A DNA stretch of 64,000 nucleotides from Planctomycetaceae bacterium (GTDB taxonomy: Bacteria; Planctomycetota; UBA1135; GCA-002686595), in contig WGMC01000023.1 in NCBI GenBank assembly GCA_016125265.1, positions 62,001 through 126,000 of the forward strand, given 5' to 3'. A model generated the notes under the pieces. It saw only the letters and a list, made by a program, of their open reading frames with translations, was not told where the DNA came from and did no database searches. Made by a program: the position numbers and the translations under genes. This document shows, one piece after another, positions 8,405 through 19,100 of the stretch. The number at the start of each line of letters is the position of its first letter. Position 1 is the first letter of the stretch.

Positions 8405-11400
8405 ATGGGTCACTCCACTCGCCTCCGCTCCCACCTGATCGGCTCGGATTCCCTCCTCGTCGAATGCGGCGAGCTGGCCCTGGCGGCGGGGCACGAGCTG
8501 CTGTCGGTGGTGACGTCGACGCCGCGCCTCGCCGAGTGGGCGCGCTCGCGGGGCATCCCGGTCCACGGCCTCGAGTCGGACTGGCAAGGCGCCCTCGCGT
8601 CGGCCCCCTTCGACTGGCTGTTTGCCATCACGTACCTCGAGCTCCTGCCGAACGCGGTGTTGCAACTGCCGCGGCGCGGCGCGGTCAACTTCCACGACGG
8701 CCCCCTGCCGCGCTACGCGGGCCTGAACGCGCCCGTGTGGGCCCTGATCGCCGGCGAGAAGGAGTACGGCATCGCCTGGCACCTCGTGCAACCGGACATG
8801 GACACGGGCGACGTCCTGGTGCGGCGCGCCTTCGAAGTGGCCGAGCAGGAGACCGCGCTCAGCCTCAACACACGCTGCTTCGAAGCGGCGATCGACAGCT
8901 TCGGCGAACTGCTCGAACTGCTCGCCGCCGAGGCACTGGGGCGGCCCCTCCCGCGCGAAGTGCAGGACCTCGCCCAGCGCAGTGTGTTCCGGCGCTCGGA
9001 CCGACCCGCGGCCCTCGGGCTGCTGGATCTGGCGGGCGACGCGACCGAGCTGGCGCGCACCGTGCGCGCCCTGGACCACGGTCGTTATCCGAATCCCGTA
9101 GGTCTGGCGAAGATCGCGCGGTCGGGCCAGGCGCTTTGTGTGCGCTCGGCTCGCGCCATCGATGCCCCGAACGCGGGTGCACCGGGCGAAGTGCTGGCCC
9201 TTTCCGCCGACGGCCTGGTCCTGGCCTGCGGGCGCGGGGCGCTCGAGATCCAGAGCTTGTGCACACTCGGCGGCCGCGAGCTCCCACCGGTCGAACTCGT
9301 CGGACCCCTGCGTGTGGGCGATCGCTTCGACGTTCTGGAACCGCGGGTGCGCGACGAACTCAGCGCGCTCGGGAAACGGCTCGCCCAGAAGGAGCGTTTC
9401 TACCAACGCCGCCTGGCGGCCCTCGAGCCGCTCGAACTGCCAATCGTCGACGGAAGCTCCGCCGGCGAAACAGCCGGCGCCGCGGTGCCCGCGCCCGTGC
9501 ACACCAACGTGCCGCGTCCCGACGCCTGGCGCGCGCTGACCGGGGAGGAATCCGCCGCGCGGATCTCCGCCGCCTTCGCCGCATGGATCGGCCGCTTGTG
9601 CAACCGCCGCCACTTCCACTTGGGCTGGCACCACGGGCCGTCGCACTCCGAGTCGGCGCGCGCCGCGCAGTTGCTCGCGCACGACCTGCCGCTCGAGGTC
9701 CGTCTCGAGGGCGGCGCGACGCTCGACCAACAGGCCGCGCAGTGGCTGGCGGAGCGGGAACGATTGGCCGGTCCTGGATTCCTGCTCGACCTCGTTGCGC
9801 GCCAACCGGACTTGGCCGCGAACCCCGAACTCGCGCGCGGAGGGCTGGTTCCGGTGGCCGTCGAGTGGCGCCGCGACCTCGGCGTCGAACCCACCGGCCG
9901 GCGCGCCGCGCTGACCCTCGTCGTAGGCCTGGAGGATGGGTCCGCGGCGCTCTGCGGGGACGGCCTGCGCATCGACGGCGAACGCGTGGCTGCGCTCGCG
10001 CGCCAGTTCGCGGCCTTTGCGCACAACGCGGCGCACCAAAATGGCGGCTCCCTCGACGAAGTGGAGCTCCTGTCGACGGAAGAGCGCCAGGCCGTCCTCT
10101 TCGACTTCAACCGGACCGAACGGCCGATCCCTGGGCCCAGCACGGTGCACGCCGCGATCGCGGCCGCCGCGGCCCGGCACCCCGAGCGGATCGCGCTGCG
10201 CTTCGAGGACGAGAGTCTCTCCTACGGCGACCTCTTGCGGCGCGCGGGTCAACTCGCGCGGCACCTCGTCGAGCTCGGCGTTGGCCCGGGCGATCGTGTC
10301 GGTGTGTGTGTGGAGCGCTCACTCGACCTTCCCGTGGCGGTGCTCGGTGTGCTCATGAGCGGCGGCGCCTACCTGCCGCTCGACCCGGCCTTCCCGCCGG
10401 AGCGTCTCGCGTACATGCAAACCGACGGCGGCGCGAAGGCCCTGGTCACACAGGCGCGCCTCGACGGCCTGTTGGCGGACGTGCGCTGCCCCGTGGTGCG
10501 TTTGGACGCCGACGCCGCGGACCTCGCTCGCCGCGATGGCGGCGTGCTGCCCGAGCGCAGCGCCGGCGACCAACTGGCGTACACCATCTACACCTCGGGC
10601 TCCACGGGCCGCCCGAAGGGTGTGCTGGTCGAACACCGCAACGCGCTCGCGTTTTTCGTCGGCATGGACGAACGTGTGCCGCTCCGCGAAGGTGCGCACC
10701 CCGGTGTGTGGCTGGCCGTCACCAGCCTCAGCTTCGACATCTCCGTGCTCGAACTGCTCTGGACCCTGGCGCGCGGCTTCGAAGTGGTGGTGTTCCTGGA
10801 CCGCGAGCGCGCGGCCGCGGGCACGAGCCCCAGCTCGGGCGCCCTCGCGCGCGGCGCATTCGGATCGCGCCAGCGCAACCTCGACTTCGCGCTCTTCCTG
10901 TGGGGCAACGACGACGGCCCCGGCCCGCAGAAGTACCGCCTGTTGCTCGAGGGCGCCAAGTTCGGCGACGAACACGGTTTCAGCTCCATCTGGACGCCGG
11001 AGCGCCACTTCCACGCGTTCGGCGGCCCGTATCCGAACCCCTCCATCGCGGCGGCGGCCGTGGCCGCGACCACACGCCGCATCGGTATCCGCGCGGGCAG
11101 CGTGGTGTTGCCGCTGCACCACCCGATCCGCGTGGCCGAAGAGTGGGGTGTGGTCGACAACCTCTCGGGAGGTCGTGTGGGCATCTCTTTTGCCTCCGGT
11201 TGGCAACCCAACGACTTCGTGCTCAATCCCGGCGCGTTCGCCAACGCGAAGGAGCGCATGTTCGAGGGTGTCGAAACCGTGCGCCGCCTGTGGCGCGGCG
11301 ACGCGGTGACGTTCGCGAACCCCATGGGTCAGGACGTGCCGCGCACGACCCTGCCCCGCCCCGTGCAGCCCGAACTGCCCTTTTGGATCACGACCGCGGG

Positions 11401-13171
11401 CAACCCCGAGACGTACCGCCAGGCGGGCGAGATCGGCGCCAACCTGCTGACCCACCTGCTCGGGCAATCGCTTGCCGAGGTAGCCGACAAGATCCGAATC
11501 TACCGCGACGCGCGGCGCGCCGCCGGTTACGACCCGAACACCGGTGTGGTGACGCTGATGCTGCACACGTTCGTCGGAGCGACCGACGACGAGGTGCGCG
11601 AGCTCGTTCGGGGTCCGATGAAGAGTTACCTCGACAGCTCCGTGAACCTCGTCAAGCAGTTCGCGTGGAGCTTCCCGGCGTTCCGCCGCCCCGAGGGCTC
11701 GACCCTGCCCGAGATCGACCTCGATTCACTCTCGCCCGAGGAACAGGACGCGATCTTGGAGCACGCCTTCGAGCGCTACTTCGAGAGCAGCGGTCTCTTC
11801 GGCAGCGTCGAAACGTGCCTGGCCCAGTGCGAGCGCCTCGCGGAGATCGGCGTCGACGAAGTCGGTTGCCTCGTCGACTACGGCGTGCCGACCGAGCGGG
11901 TGCTGACGGGTCTCCACATGCTCAACGAAGTGCGCCGGCGCTGGGCCGAGGGCCGCGGCACCCCCGCGTCGCTGCCGGCACTGGCCGCATCGCCGGCGGA
12001 GCCCACGTCGCACTCCTTCGCCGCCCAAGTGGAGCGCTTCGGCGTCACGCACTTGCAGTGCACACCTTCCATGGCGCGCATGTTGGTGCTGGACTCCGAA
12101 ACTAGAAGCGCCGTCAGTCGGATCCAACACCTGTTCGTCGGCGGCGAGGCGCTGCCGCTCGACCTGGCGCGCGAGCTGGTGCAACTCGTGCCCGGCTCGG
12201 TGACCAACATGTACGGCCCGACCGAGACCACGGTCTGGTCCGCCACGTGGCGCCTGCCGAAAGCATTGGACGGCGTTTCGATCGGCAGCCCCATCGCCAA
12301 CACCCAGCTCTACGTGCTGGATCAAAACCGCCGGGCGCTCTCGATCGGCGCGGTCGGCGAGCTGTGGATTGCGGGTGCCGGGGTGGTGCGCGGGTACCAC
12401 GAGCGGCCCGAACTGACGGCCGAGCGCTTCGCAAGCGACCCTTTCCGGGCCGGCGGCCGCATGTACCGCACCGGCGACCTGGCCCGCTGGCGCGCGGATG
12501 GCACACTCGAGTTCCTCGGCCGCGCCGACCAGCAGGTCAAAATCCGCGGATACCGCATCGAACTCGGCGAAATCGAAACGCTGCTGCACCAACACGCCGG
12601 GGTCGCCGAAGCCGCGGCCATCGTGCGCGAGGACCGCCCATCCGAACCTCGGATCGTCGCGTACTTGGTGCCGAAGGATGACCCCATCGATGCCGACGCC
12701 CTGCGCGAACACCTGCGTGTGAACCTGCCCGAATACATGGTGCCGAGCCTCTTCGTGACGCTCGACGCGATGCCGCGCACGCCGAACGGCAAACTCGACC
12801 GCAAGGCGCTGCCCGCGCCCCAGGCCGGCCCGCGTCCCGCGGCCGCCGCCGCCCACGCCGCGGCGCCCACGGGCGACCTCGAAACCAAACTGGTCGAACT
12901 CTGGAAGGCCGTGCTCGGCGTGGACACCATCGGCGTGGACGACAACTTCTTCGACAGCGGCGGTCACTCGCTGCTGGTCGTGCGTCTGCACCGCTCGCTG
13001 AAGGAACTCGTCGAAACCAAGGTCGCCCTCACGGACCTCTACCGCTTCCCGACGATCCGCGGGCTCGCCGAACACCTCAACTCGGGCGACGTGGACGTGG
13101 GTGCCCAGCGCGGCCTCGACCGGGCCGCCCAACGCCGCGCGATGCTCGAGCGCCGCCGCCGCGGCAACTGA
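8405..13171 (+). CDS. NRPS: formyltransferase - truncated C - adenylation interrupted by luciferase-like monooxygenase - carrier protein
   Basis: A 1588-residue assembly-line protein. Residues 1-300 are a methionyl-tRNA-formyltransferase-like domain with the catalytic Asn95 and His97 in VNFHDGPLPRYAG and an Asp in DMDTGD (133-136). Residues about 330-560 resemble the C-terminal half of a condensation domain and lack HHxxxDG. The adenylation domain starts near 565 (AGGAYLPLD-like A2, TSGSTGRPKG at about 730, FDIS of A4). It is interrupted at about 815-1180 by an FMN-dependent luciferase-like monooxygenase (MupA/Atu3671 type: SIWTPERHFHAFGG, GSVVLPLHHP, SFASGWQPNDF). It resumes with NMYGPTETT (A5), YRTGDLARW and NGKLDRK. 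The carrier protein carries Ser1522 in GGHSLL. Read by eye, the specificity residues are D-I-L-Q-L-V-M-V-W-K, close to glycine codes. The PKS gene follows 11 bases downstream. Confidence 0.9.
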   Translation: MGHSTRLRSHLIGSDSLLVECGELALAAGHELLSVVTSTPRLAEWARSRGIPVHGLESDWQGALASAPFDWLFAITYLELLPNAVLQLPRRGAVNFHDGPLPRYAGLNAPVWALIAGEKEYGIAWHLVQPDMDTGDVLVRRAFEVAEQETALSLNTRCFEAAIDSFGELLELLAAEALGRPLPREVQDLAQRSVFRRSDRPAALGLLDLAGDATELARTVRALDHGRYPNPVGLAKIARSGQALCVRSARAIDAPNAGAPGEVLALSADGLVLACGRGALEIQSLCTLGGRELPPVELVGPLRVGDRFDVLEPRVRDELSALGKRLAQKERFYQRRLAALEPLELPIVDGSSAGETAGAAVPAPVHTNVPRPDAWRALTGEESAARISAAFAAWIGRLCNRRHFHLGWHHGPSHSESARAAQLLAHDLPLEVRLEGGATLDQQAAQWLAERERLAGPGFLLDLVARQPDLAANPELARGGLVPVAVEWRRDLGVEPTGRRAALTLVVGLEDGSAALCGDGLRIDGERVAALARQFAAFAHNAAHQNGGSLDEVELLSTEERQAVLFDFNRTERPIPGPSTVHAAIAAAAARHPERIALRFEDESLSYGDLLRRAGQLARHLVELGVGPGDRVGVCVERSLDLPVAVLGVLMSGGAYLPLDPAFPPERLAYMQTDGGAKALVTQARLDGLLADVRCPVVRLDADAADLARRDGGVLPERSAGDQLAYTIYTSGSTGRPKGVLVEHRNALAFFVGMDERVPLREGAHPGVWLAVTSLSFDISVLELLWTLARGFEVVVFLDRERAAAGTSPSSGALARGAFGSRQRNLDFALFLWGNDDGPGPQKYRLLLEGAKFGDEHGFSSIWTPERHFHAFGGPYPNPSIAAAAVAATTRRIGIRAGSVVLPLHHPIRVAEEWGVVDNLSGGRVGISFASGWQPNDFVLNPGAFANAKERMFEGVETVRRLWRGDAVTFANPMGQDVPRTTLPRPVQPELPFWITTAGNPETYRQAGEIGANLLTHLLGQSLAEVADKIRIYRDARRAAGYDPNTGVVTLMLHTFVGATDDEVRELVRGPMKSYLDSSVNLVKQFAWSFPAFRRPEGSTLPEIDLDSLSPEEQDAILEHAFERYFESSGLFGSVETCLAQCERLAEIGVDEVGCLVDYGVPTERVLTGLHMLNEVRRRWAEGRGTPASLPALAASPAEPTSHSFAAQVERFGVTHLQCTPSMARMLVLDSETRSAVSRIQHLFVGGEALPLDLARELVQLVPGSVTNMYGPTETTVWSATWRLPKALDGVSIGSPIANTQLYVLDQNRRALSIGAVGELWIAGAGVVRGYHERPELTAERFASDPFRAGGRMYRTGDLARWRADGTLEFLGRADQQVKIRGYRIELGEIETLLHQHAGVAEAAAIVREDRPSEPRIVAYLVPKDDPIDADALREHLRVNLPEYMVPSLFVTLDAMPRTPNGKLDRKALPAPQAGPRPAAAAAHAAAPTGDLETKLVELWKAVLGVDTIGVDDNFFDSGGHSLLVVRLHRSLKELVETKVALTDLYRFPTIRGLAEHLNSGDVDVGAQRGLDRAAQRRAMLERRRRGN

Positions 13172-13182
13172 TTCCCTCCCCG

Positions 13183-16100
13183 ATGAGCGCACCGAACGAC
13201 AGCCGCCTGACGGGCAACGAAATCGCCATCGTCGGCATGGCCGCGCACCTTCCCGGCGCGCGGGACGTGCGCGCCTATTGGCACAACTTGGCCAACGGCG
13301 TCGAGTCGATCCGCACCTATACGGAGGCGGAACTGCGCGCCGCGAAGGTGCCTCCCCATCTCCTGCACCACCCGCGCTACGTGCGGGCGGGCGCGCCGAT
13401 CGAGGAGATGGAGCACTTCGATGCGGAGTTCTTCGGCTTCAGCCCGAAAGAGGCCGCGATCCTCGACCCGCAGCACCGCCACTTCCTCGAAACCTGCTGG
13501 GAAGCGCTCGAGGACGCGGGCCACGTGCCGGAGCGCTTCGGGGGCTCCATCGGCGTGTTCGGCGGGTGCGGCATGGGCGCGTACTTCGCGTTCAACCTGC
13601 TCTCCAATCCGGCGCTCGTCGAACAGGTGGGCCTGTTCCTCCTGCGCCACACGGGCAACGACAAGGACTTCCTCAGCACCCGGGTCAGCTACATCTTCGA
13701 CCTGAAGGGACCCAGCATCAACGTGCAGACCGCGTGCTCGACATCGCTGGTGGCGGTGCACATGGCGGCCCAGAGCTTGCTCTCCGGTGAGTGCGACATG
13801 GCCCTCGCCGGCGGTGTCACCATCGAACTCCCCCACGGACAGGGTTACCTCTTCGAAGAAGGCGAAATCCTCTCGCCCGATGGCCACTGCCGCGCGTTCG
13901 ACGCGGCGAGCCAGGGCACGGTGTTCGGCAGCGGTTCCGCCGTCGTCGTGCTGCGCCGGTTGCAAGACGCGATCGACGCGGGCGACCACATCTACGCCGT
14001 GCTCAAGGGTTCGGCGGTCAACAACGACGGCGCTGGCAAGGTTGGGTACCTGGCGCCCAGTGTGGATGGGCAGAGCGCGGCGGTCGCGGAAGCGCTGGCC
14101 ATCGCGGAAGTCGACGCGGACGAGATCGGCTACGTCGAGTGCCACGGCACGGGCACACCGATGGGTGATCCCATCGAAATCAGCGCGTTGACCCAGGCCT
14201 ACCGCGGTTCAACCAAACGCTCGGGTTACTGCGCGATCGGATCGGTCAAGAGCAACATCGGCCACCTCGACACGGCGGCGGGCACCGCGGGATTGATCAA
14301 GGCCGCGCTCTCCCTCTACCACGGCCAGATTCCGAAAAGCCTGCACTTCGAGGCGCCCAACCCCAACATCGACTTCGCGGCGAGCCCGTTCTTCGTGGCG
14401 AAGGACAAGAAACCGTGGCCGCGCGGCAACACAACGCGCTTCGCGGCGGTCAACTCGCTCGGTGTGGGCGGCACCAACGCCCACGCGATCCTCGGCGAAG
14501 CGCCCGTACCCGCGCCGACGCAGCCGAGCAAACGCCCCTACCAGCTCCTCTGTTTCAGCGCGCGCAGCAAGGCCGCCCTGGACCAGAGCCAGGCGCGTTT
14601 CGCCGCGCATCTCGCCGCCCATCCCGAGCTCGACATCGCGGATGCCGCGTTCACACTAGCCACCGGTCGCCGCACGTTCGAGCAGCGCCGTGTGGTGGCC
14701 GTGAAGGACCGCGACGAGGCCATGGCGCTGCTCGGAGCCAACGATCCGCAGCGCATCTTCACGCACCAGGCGCCGGACCGCGCCGCGTCGGTGGTCTTCC
14801 TCTTCCCCGGCGGCGGCGCGCAAAACCCGCGCATGGGCCGTGGGCTCTACGCCAGCGAACCGGTTTACCGCGAGTGGATCGACCGCGGTCTCAACCTCCT
14901 GCAGTCGCGCCACAACCTCGACCTTCGGCCGCTTTTGTTCGCGCCCGACGAGCGCCTGGACGAAGTGGCGCGCCAGTTGGAGCGCCCGTCGTTGCAACTG
15001 CCCGCGATCTTCCTCGTCGAGGTCGCGCTTGCCCAGTTGTGGATGAGCCGCGGTGTGCAGCCCGCAGCGCTGATCGGCCACAGCATGGGCGAAAACACGG
15101 CCGCCGCGATCGCCGGCGTGCTGTCGTTCGAGGACGCGCTCGGGCTGGTCGTATTGCGCGGCCAACTGTTCGAAACGGTGCCCGAGGGCGGCATGCTCTC
15201 GGTGCCGATGGCGGCCGAGGAGTTGGAGCCGCTCCTCGAAGGCCAGTTGGACCTCGCCACGGTCAACGCGCCGTCCTTGTGCGTTGCGTCGGGGCCGGTC
15301 GCGGGCCTGGCGGTGCTCGAGGAGCGCCTCACGACACGCGGTGTGGAAGCGCAGCGCATCCCCATCTCGATCGCGGCGCACTCGCGCATGCTCGAGCCGA
15401 TCCTCGCGCCCTTCCGCGCGTACTTGGCCAGTGTGCGTCTCCACGCGCCCAAGATCCCATTCGTGTCGAACCGCACCGGCACGTGGATCACCGAAGCCGA
15501 AGCGAAGAGCCCCGACTACTGGGTCGCCCACCTGCGGGGCACGATCCACTTCAGCCAGGGTGTGCGCACACTGCTCGAGAACGCGGGGCCGCGTGTGCTC
15601 CTCGAAGTCGGGCCGGGCCGCACACTCAGTTCGCTCGCGCGCCAACAGCCCGGTCTAGTGCAGGGCCAGGTGTGCCTGTCGTCGATGCGCCACCCCGACG
15701 AGAAGGTCGCCGACGAGGCGTACTTGCTGGCGGTGCACGGGCGGCTGTGGGCGGCCGGCGTCGCCGTTTCGCTCAGCGACCTCTGGAAGGGCGAAACGCG
15801 CCGACGGGTGCCCCTGCCCGGATACGCGTTCCAGCGCCAGCGCTACTGGATCGAACCCGGCCAGGCCAAGTCCCAAGAGCGCCACCTGGTGCGTCAGGAA
15901 CGGGTGGCAGATTGGCACTTCGCGCCGGTGTGGCGCGAACACCCGCTGCCGAAGGGCGCCGCGGCGAGCGGACGTTGGCTCCTGTTCGCGGACCGCGCGG
16001 GTCTCGGGCAGCGCATCGCCGAACAGGTGCGCGCGGGCGGCGGCGAGGTCGTCCTCGTGCGCGAAGCCGACGACTTCCAGCGCCTCGGACCCGACGAGTT

Positions 16101-19100
16101 CGCGCTGGCGCCCGAACACGGCCGCGCGGGGTACGACCAGTTGCTGCACGAGCTGGCCCACGAAGGGCGCCTGCCGAACCGCATCCTGCACCTTTGGAGC
16201 CTGACCACCGACGAGTCGTTCCGGCCGGGCTCCAGCTTCTTCCACCGCACGCAGGAACGCGGCTTCTGGAGCCTGTTCTTCCTCGGGCAGGCGCTGATCG
16301 CCGAGGGGCTGCCGGAGCCCCTGCACACGATCGTCGCGGCCAACGGCACGCAGAGTGTGGGCGACGAGCACCTGAGCTACCCGGAGAAGGCGACGCTGTT
16401 CGGCCCCGCGCGTGTGGTGCCGCGGGAACTCGCGGGATTCACGTGCCGCGCGGTCGACCTCACCATCGACCGTGCGCCGGAAGGACCGCTCAGCCCGCGC
16501 CGCGCGTACCGACGCTCGCTCGAAACCGCGCTGACTCAACTGCTGGCGGAAATGGCCGCCGCACCGGGCAACGGCACCATCGCGTGGCGCGGCGACCGGC
16601 GCTACGCCCAGGCCTTCGAACACGGTCCGCGCCCGCCCGAGGGCAAGGCCGGCCGGGTCCCCGAGGGCGCCGTCGTGCTGATCACCGGCGGCCTCGGCGG
16701 TTTGGGGCTCGTCGCCGCGCGCGAGCTCGCGCGCAGCAAACGCGCGAAGCTCGTGCTCCTGGGACGCAGCCGCGTCCCGGAACGCGAGCGCTTCCAGGAA
16801 ACGCTTTTGCTGCTCGATCCCGCGGAACCCCTGGCGCAGCGCATGCAGGCCGTGCTGGAGCTCGAACGGCTCGGCGCCGAGGCCCTGTGCCTCTCCGCCG
16901 ACGTCACCGACGTCGAGGAAATGGCCGCGGCGCTCGCCAAGGCGAAGGCGCGTTTTGGCGCACTGCACGGCGTTTTGCACACGGCGGGCACCATCGACGA
17001 CGGCCTGATCGCCACGAAGGACCAGGCGTCGATCGAAGCCGTGCTCGCGCCGAAGTTGCACGGCACGTTGGTGCTGGCGGAGCTGCTTCGCGAGGAGCCG
17101 CTCGTGTTCTTCGCGACGTACTCGTCCACGAGCGCTGCCATTGCGCCGATGGGCCAGGTCGACTACGTGGCGGCCAACGCGTTCCTGATCGCGTTCGCGA
17201 CGGCCAACGCCGGCGCGCGCACGCACCACACGGCGATCGGTTGGGGCCCGTGGAGCGAAGTCGGCATGGCGGCCCAGGCCGTTTCCGGCGCCGACAAGGG
17301 GCCACGTACGGTCGCGGCGCGCCATCCCCTGTTCGAGCAGCGCCGCGGCGACGGCCGCGCCACCACGGTGCTCGAGGGCACCTGGACCGCCCGCGGCCAT
17401 TGGGTGCTCGACGACCACCGCACACTCGGCGGGATTGCCCTTCTGCCGGGCACCGGCGCCATCGAACTGGCCCGCGCCGCGCTGCTCGAAATCGGCGAGA
17501 ACGGCCCCTTCCAAATCGCCGACCTGACGTTCTTCCGTCCGCTGGTGGTCGCGGAGCAGGGCGAAACGGAGGTGCGTGTGCGGCTGGAGCCGGACGACGA
17601 GGGTTACGCACTCGACCTGCAGAGTTTGACGGCGCTCGAGGACGGCCGGCGCGGGTGGCAGACGCATTCGCAGGCGCGGCTGTTGCTGGGCGCGTTGCAG
17701 CTTCCGGACCGCGCGGACCCCGCAGCGCTCGCGGCGCGCCTCGGACCGGCGGAGCGCGCCGGAGCGGAGGGCCACATCCCGACGCGCCAGGGCCGGCACT
17801 TGGGTTTTGGCCCGCGCTGGGCCGTCGTGCAGGCGATCCACCGCGGCAGCGGCGAACTGCTCGCCGAACTCGCGTTGTCAGCGCCGTTCGCGGCCGACGT
17901 GGAGACCTTTGGATTGCACCCCGCGCTCCTCGACTTGGCGACCGGCATCGCGCTCGAAGCGGCGCCCGAGTACGACGAGCGCTCCCTGTGGGTGCCCGTC
18001 AGCTACCGCCGCATCCGCGTGTTCGCGCCGCTGCCGTCTCGTCTGTTCGCGCACGGCCGTGTGCGCCCGGCGCGGCGCGGTCCGAGCGGTGTCATAAGCG
18101 TCGACGTGACCGTGATGGACGCGGAGGGTCGTGTGCTGCTCGAAGTCGAGGCCTTCGCGATGAAACGCCTCGAACCCGGCGCCGACGTCGCCAACGCGCC
18201 GCGCCCGCGGGCGGCCGAGCTCGAGTTCGACGGCCGCACGGGTTCCGGCGGCGAACGGCCGCTCTCACCCGCCGAGCGCGCGCTGCGCGAGAACATCAAC
18301 CAGGGCATTCCTCCCGAGCAGGGTGCCAGGGAGCTGCTCGGTCTCTTGGAACACGGCGCGTCGCCCGCGCCCATCGTCAGTTCCTTGGACCTGGCGCAAC
18401 TCTTCGTGCAAGCCGACGAGAACGCACGCGGCGGCGATCCGGAGGACGCCGTCAGCTTCGCGCGGCCGGAACTGGAAAGCGACTACGTGGAGCCGCGCGA
18501 CGACTTGGAGCGCACCCTCGTCGGTTACTGGCAGGAGCTTCTCGGTGTGGACAAGGTCGGGGTGCTCGACAGCTTCTTCGACTTGGGCGGACACTCGTTG
18601 ATCGCGGTGCGACTCTTCGCGCGCATCAAGAAGGCCTTCGACGTCGACTACCCGATTTCGGTTCTGTTCGAAGCGCCGACCGTCGAGCGTGTGGCGAGCC
18701 TGCTCCGCGAATCGCTCGGCACCTCCGCTGTGGCGGCGGCGGGCGACACGAACCAGAACGGCGCGCCGGTCGCGACCGCGCCGCGCCAGCGGCGCTACGT
18801 GTCACTCGTGCCCATGCACCCGGCGGACGGCAGCGAACGGCGGCCGTTCTTCCTGGTCGCGGGCATGTTCGGCAACGTGCTGAACCTGCGGCATCTCGCG
18901 GGCCTCGTGGGGCGCGACCGCCCGGTGTTCGGGCTCCAGGCGCGCGGCCTCTACGGCGAACACGAACCCCACGCCACGTTCCAGGACGCGGCCCGCGATT
19001 ACCTCGAAGAGGTGCGCAGTGTGCAGCCCAAAGGCCCGTACCTGCTGGGCGGTTTCTCCGGTGGTGGGTTGACAGCCTACGAGATGGCGCAGCAACTCTT

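Noticed and set aside
15655..17841. Long minus-strand frame inside the PKS gene
   Set aside because: Antisense shadow of a high-GC coding region; no protein signature.
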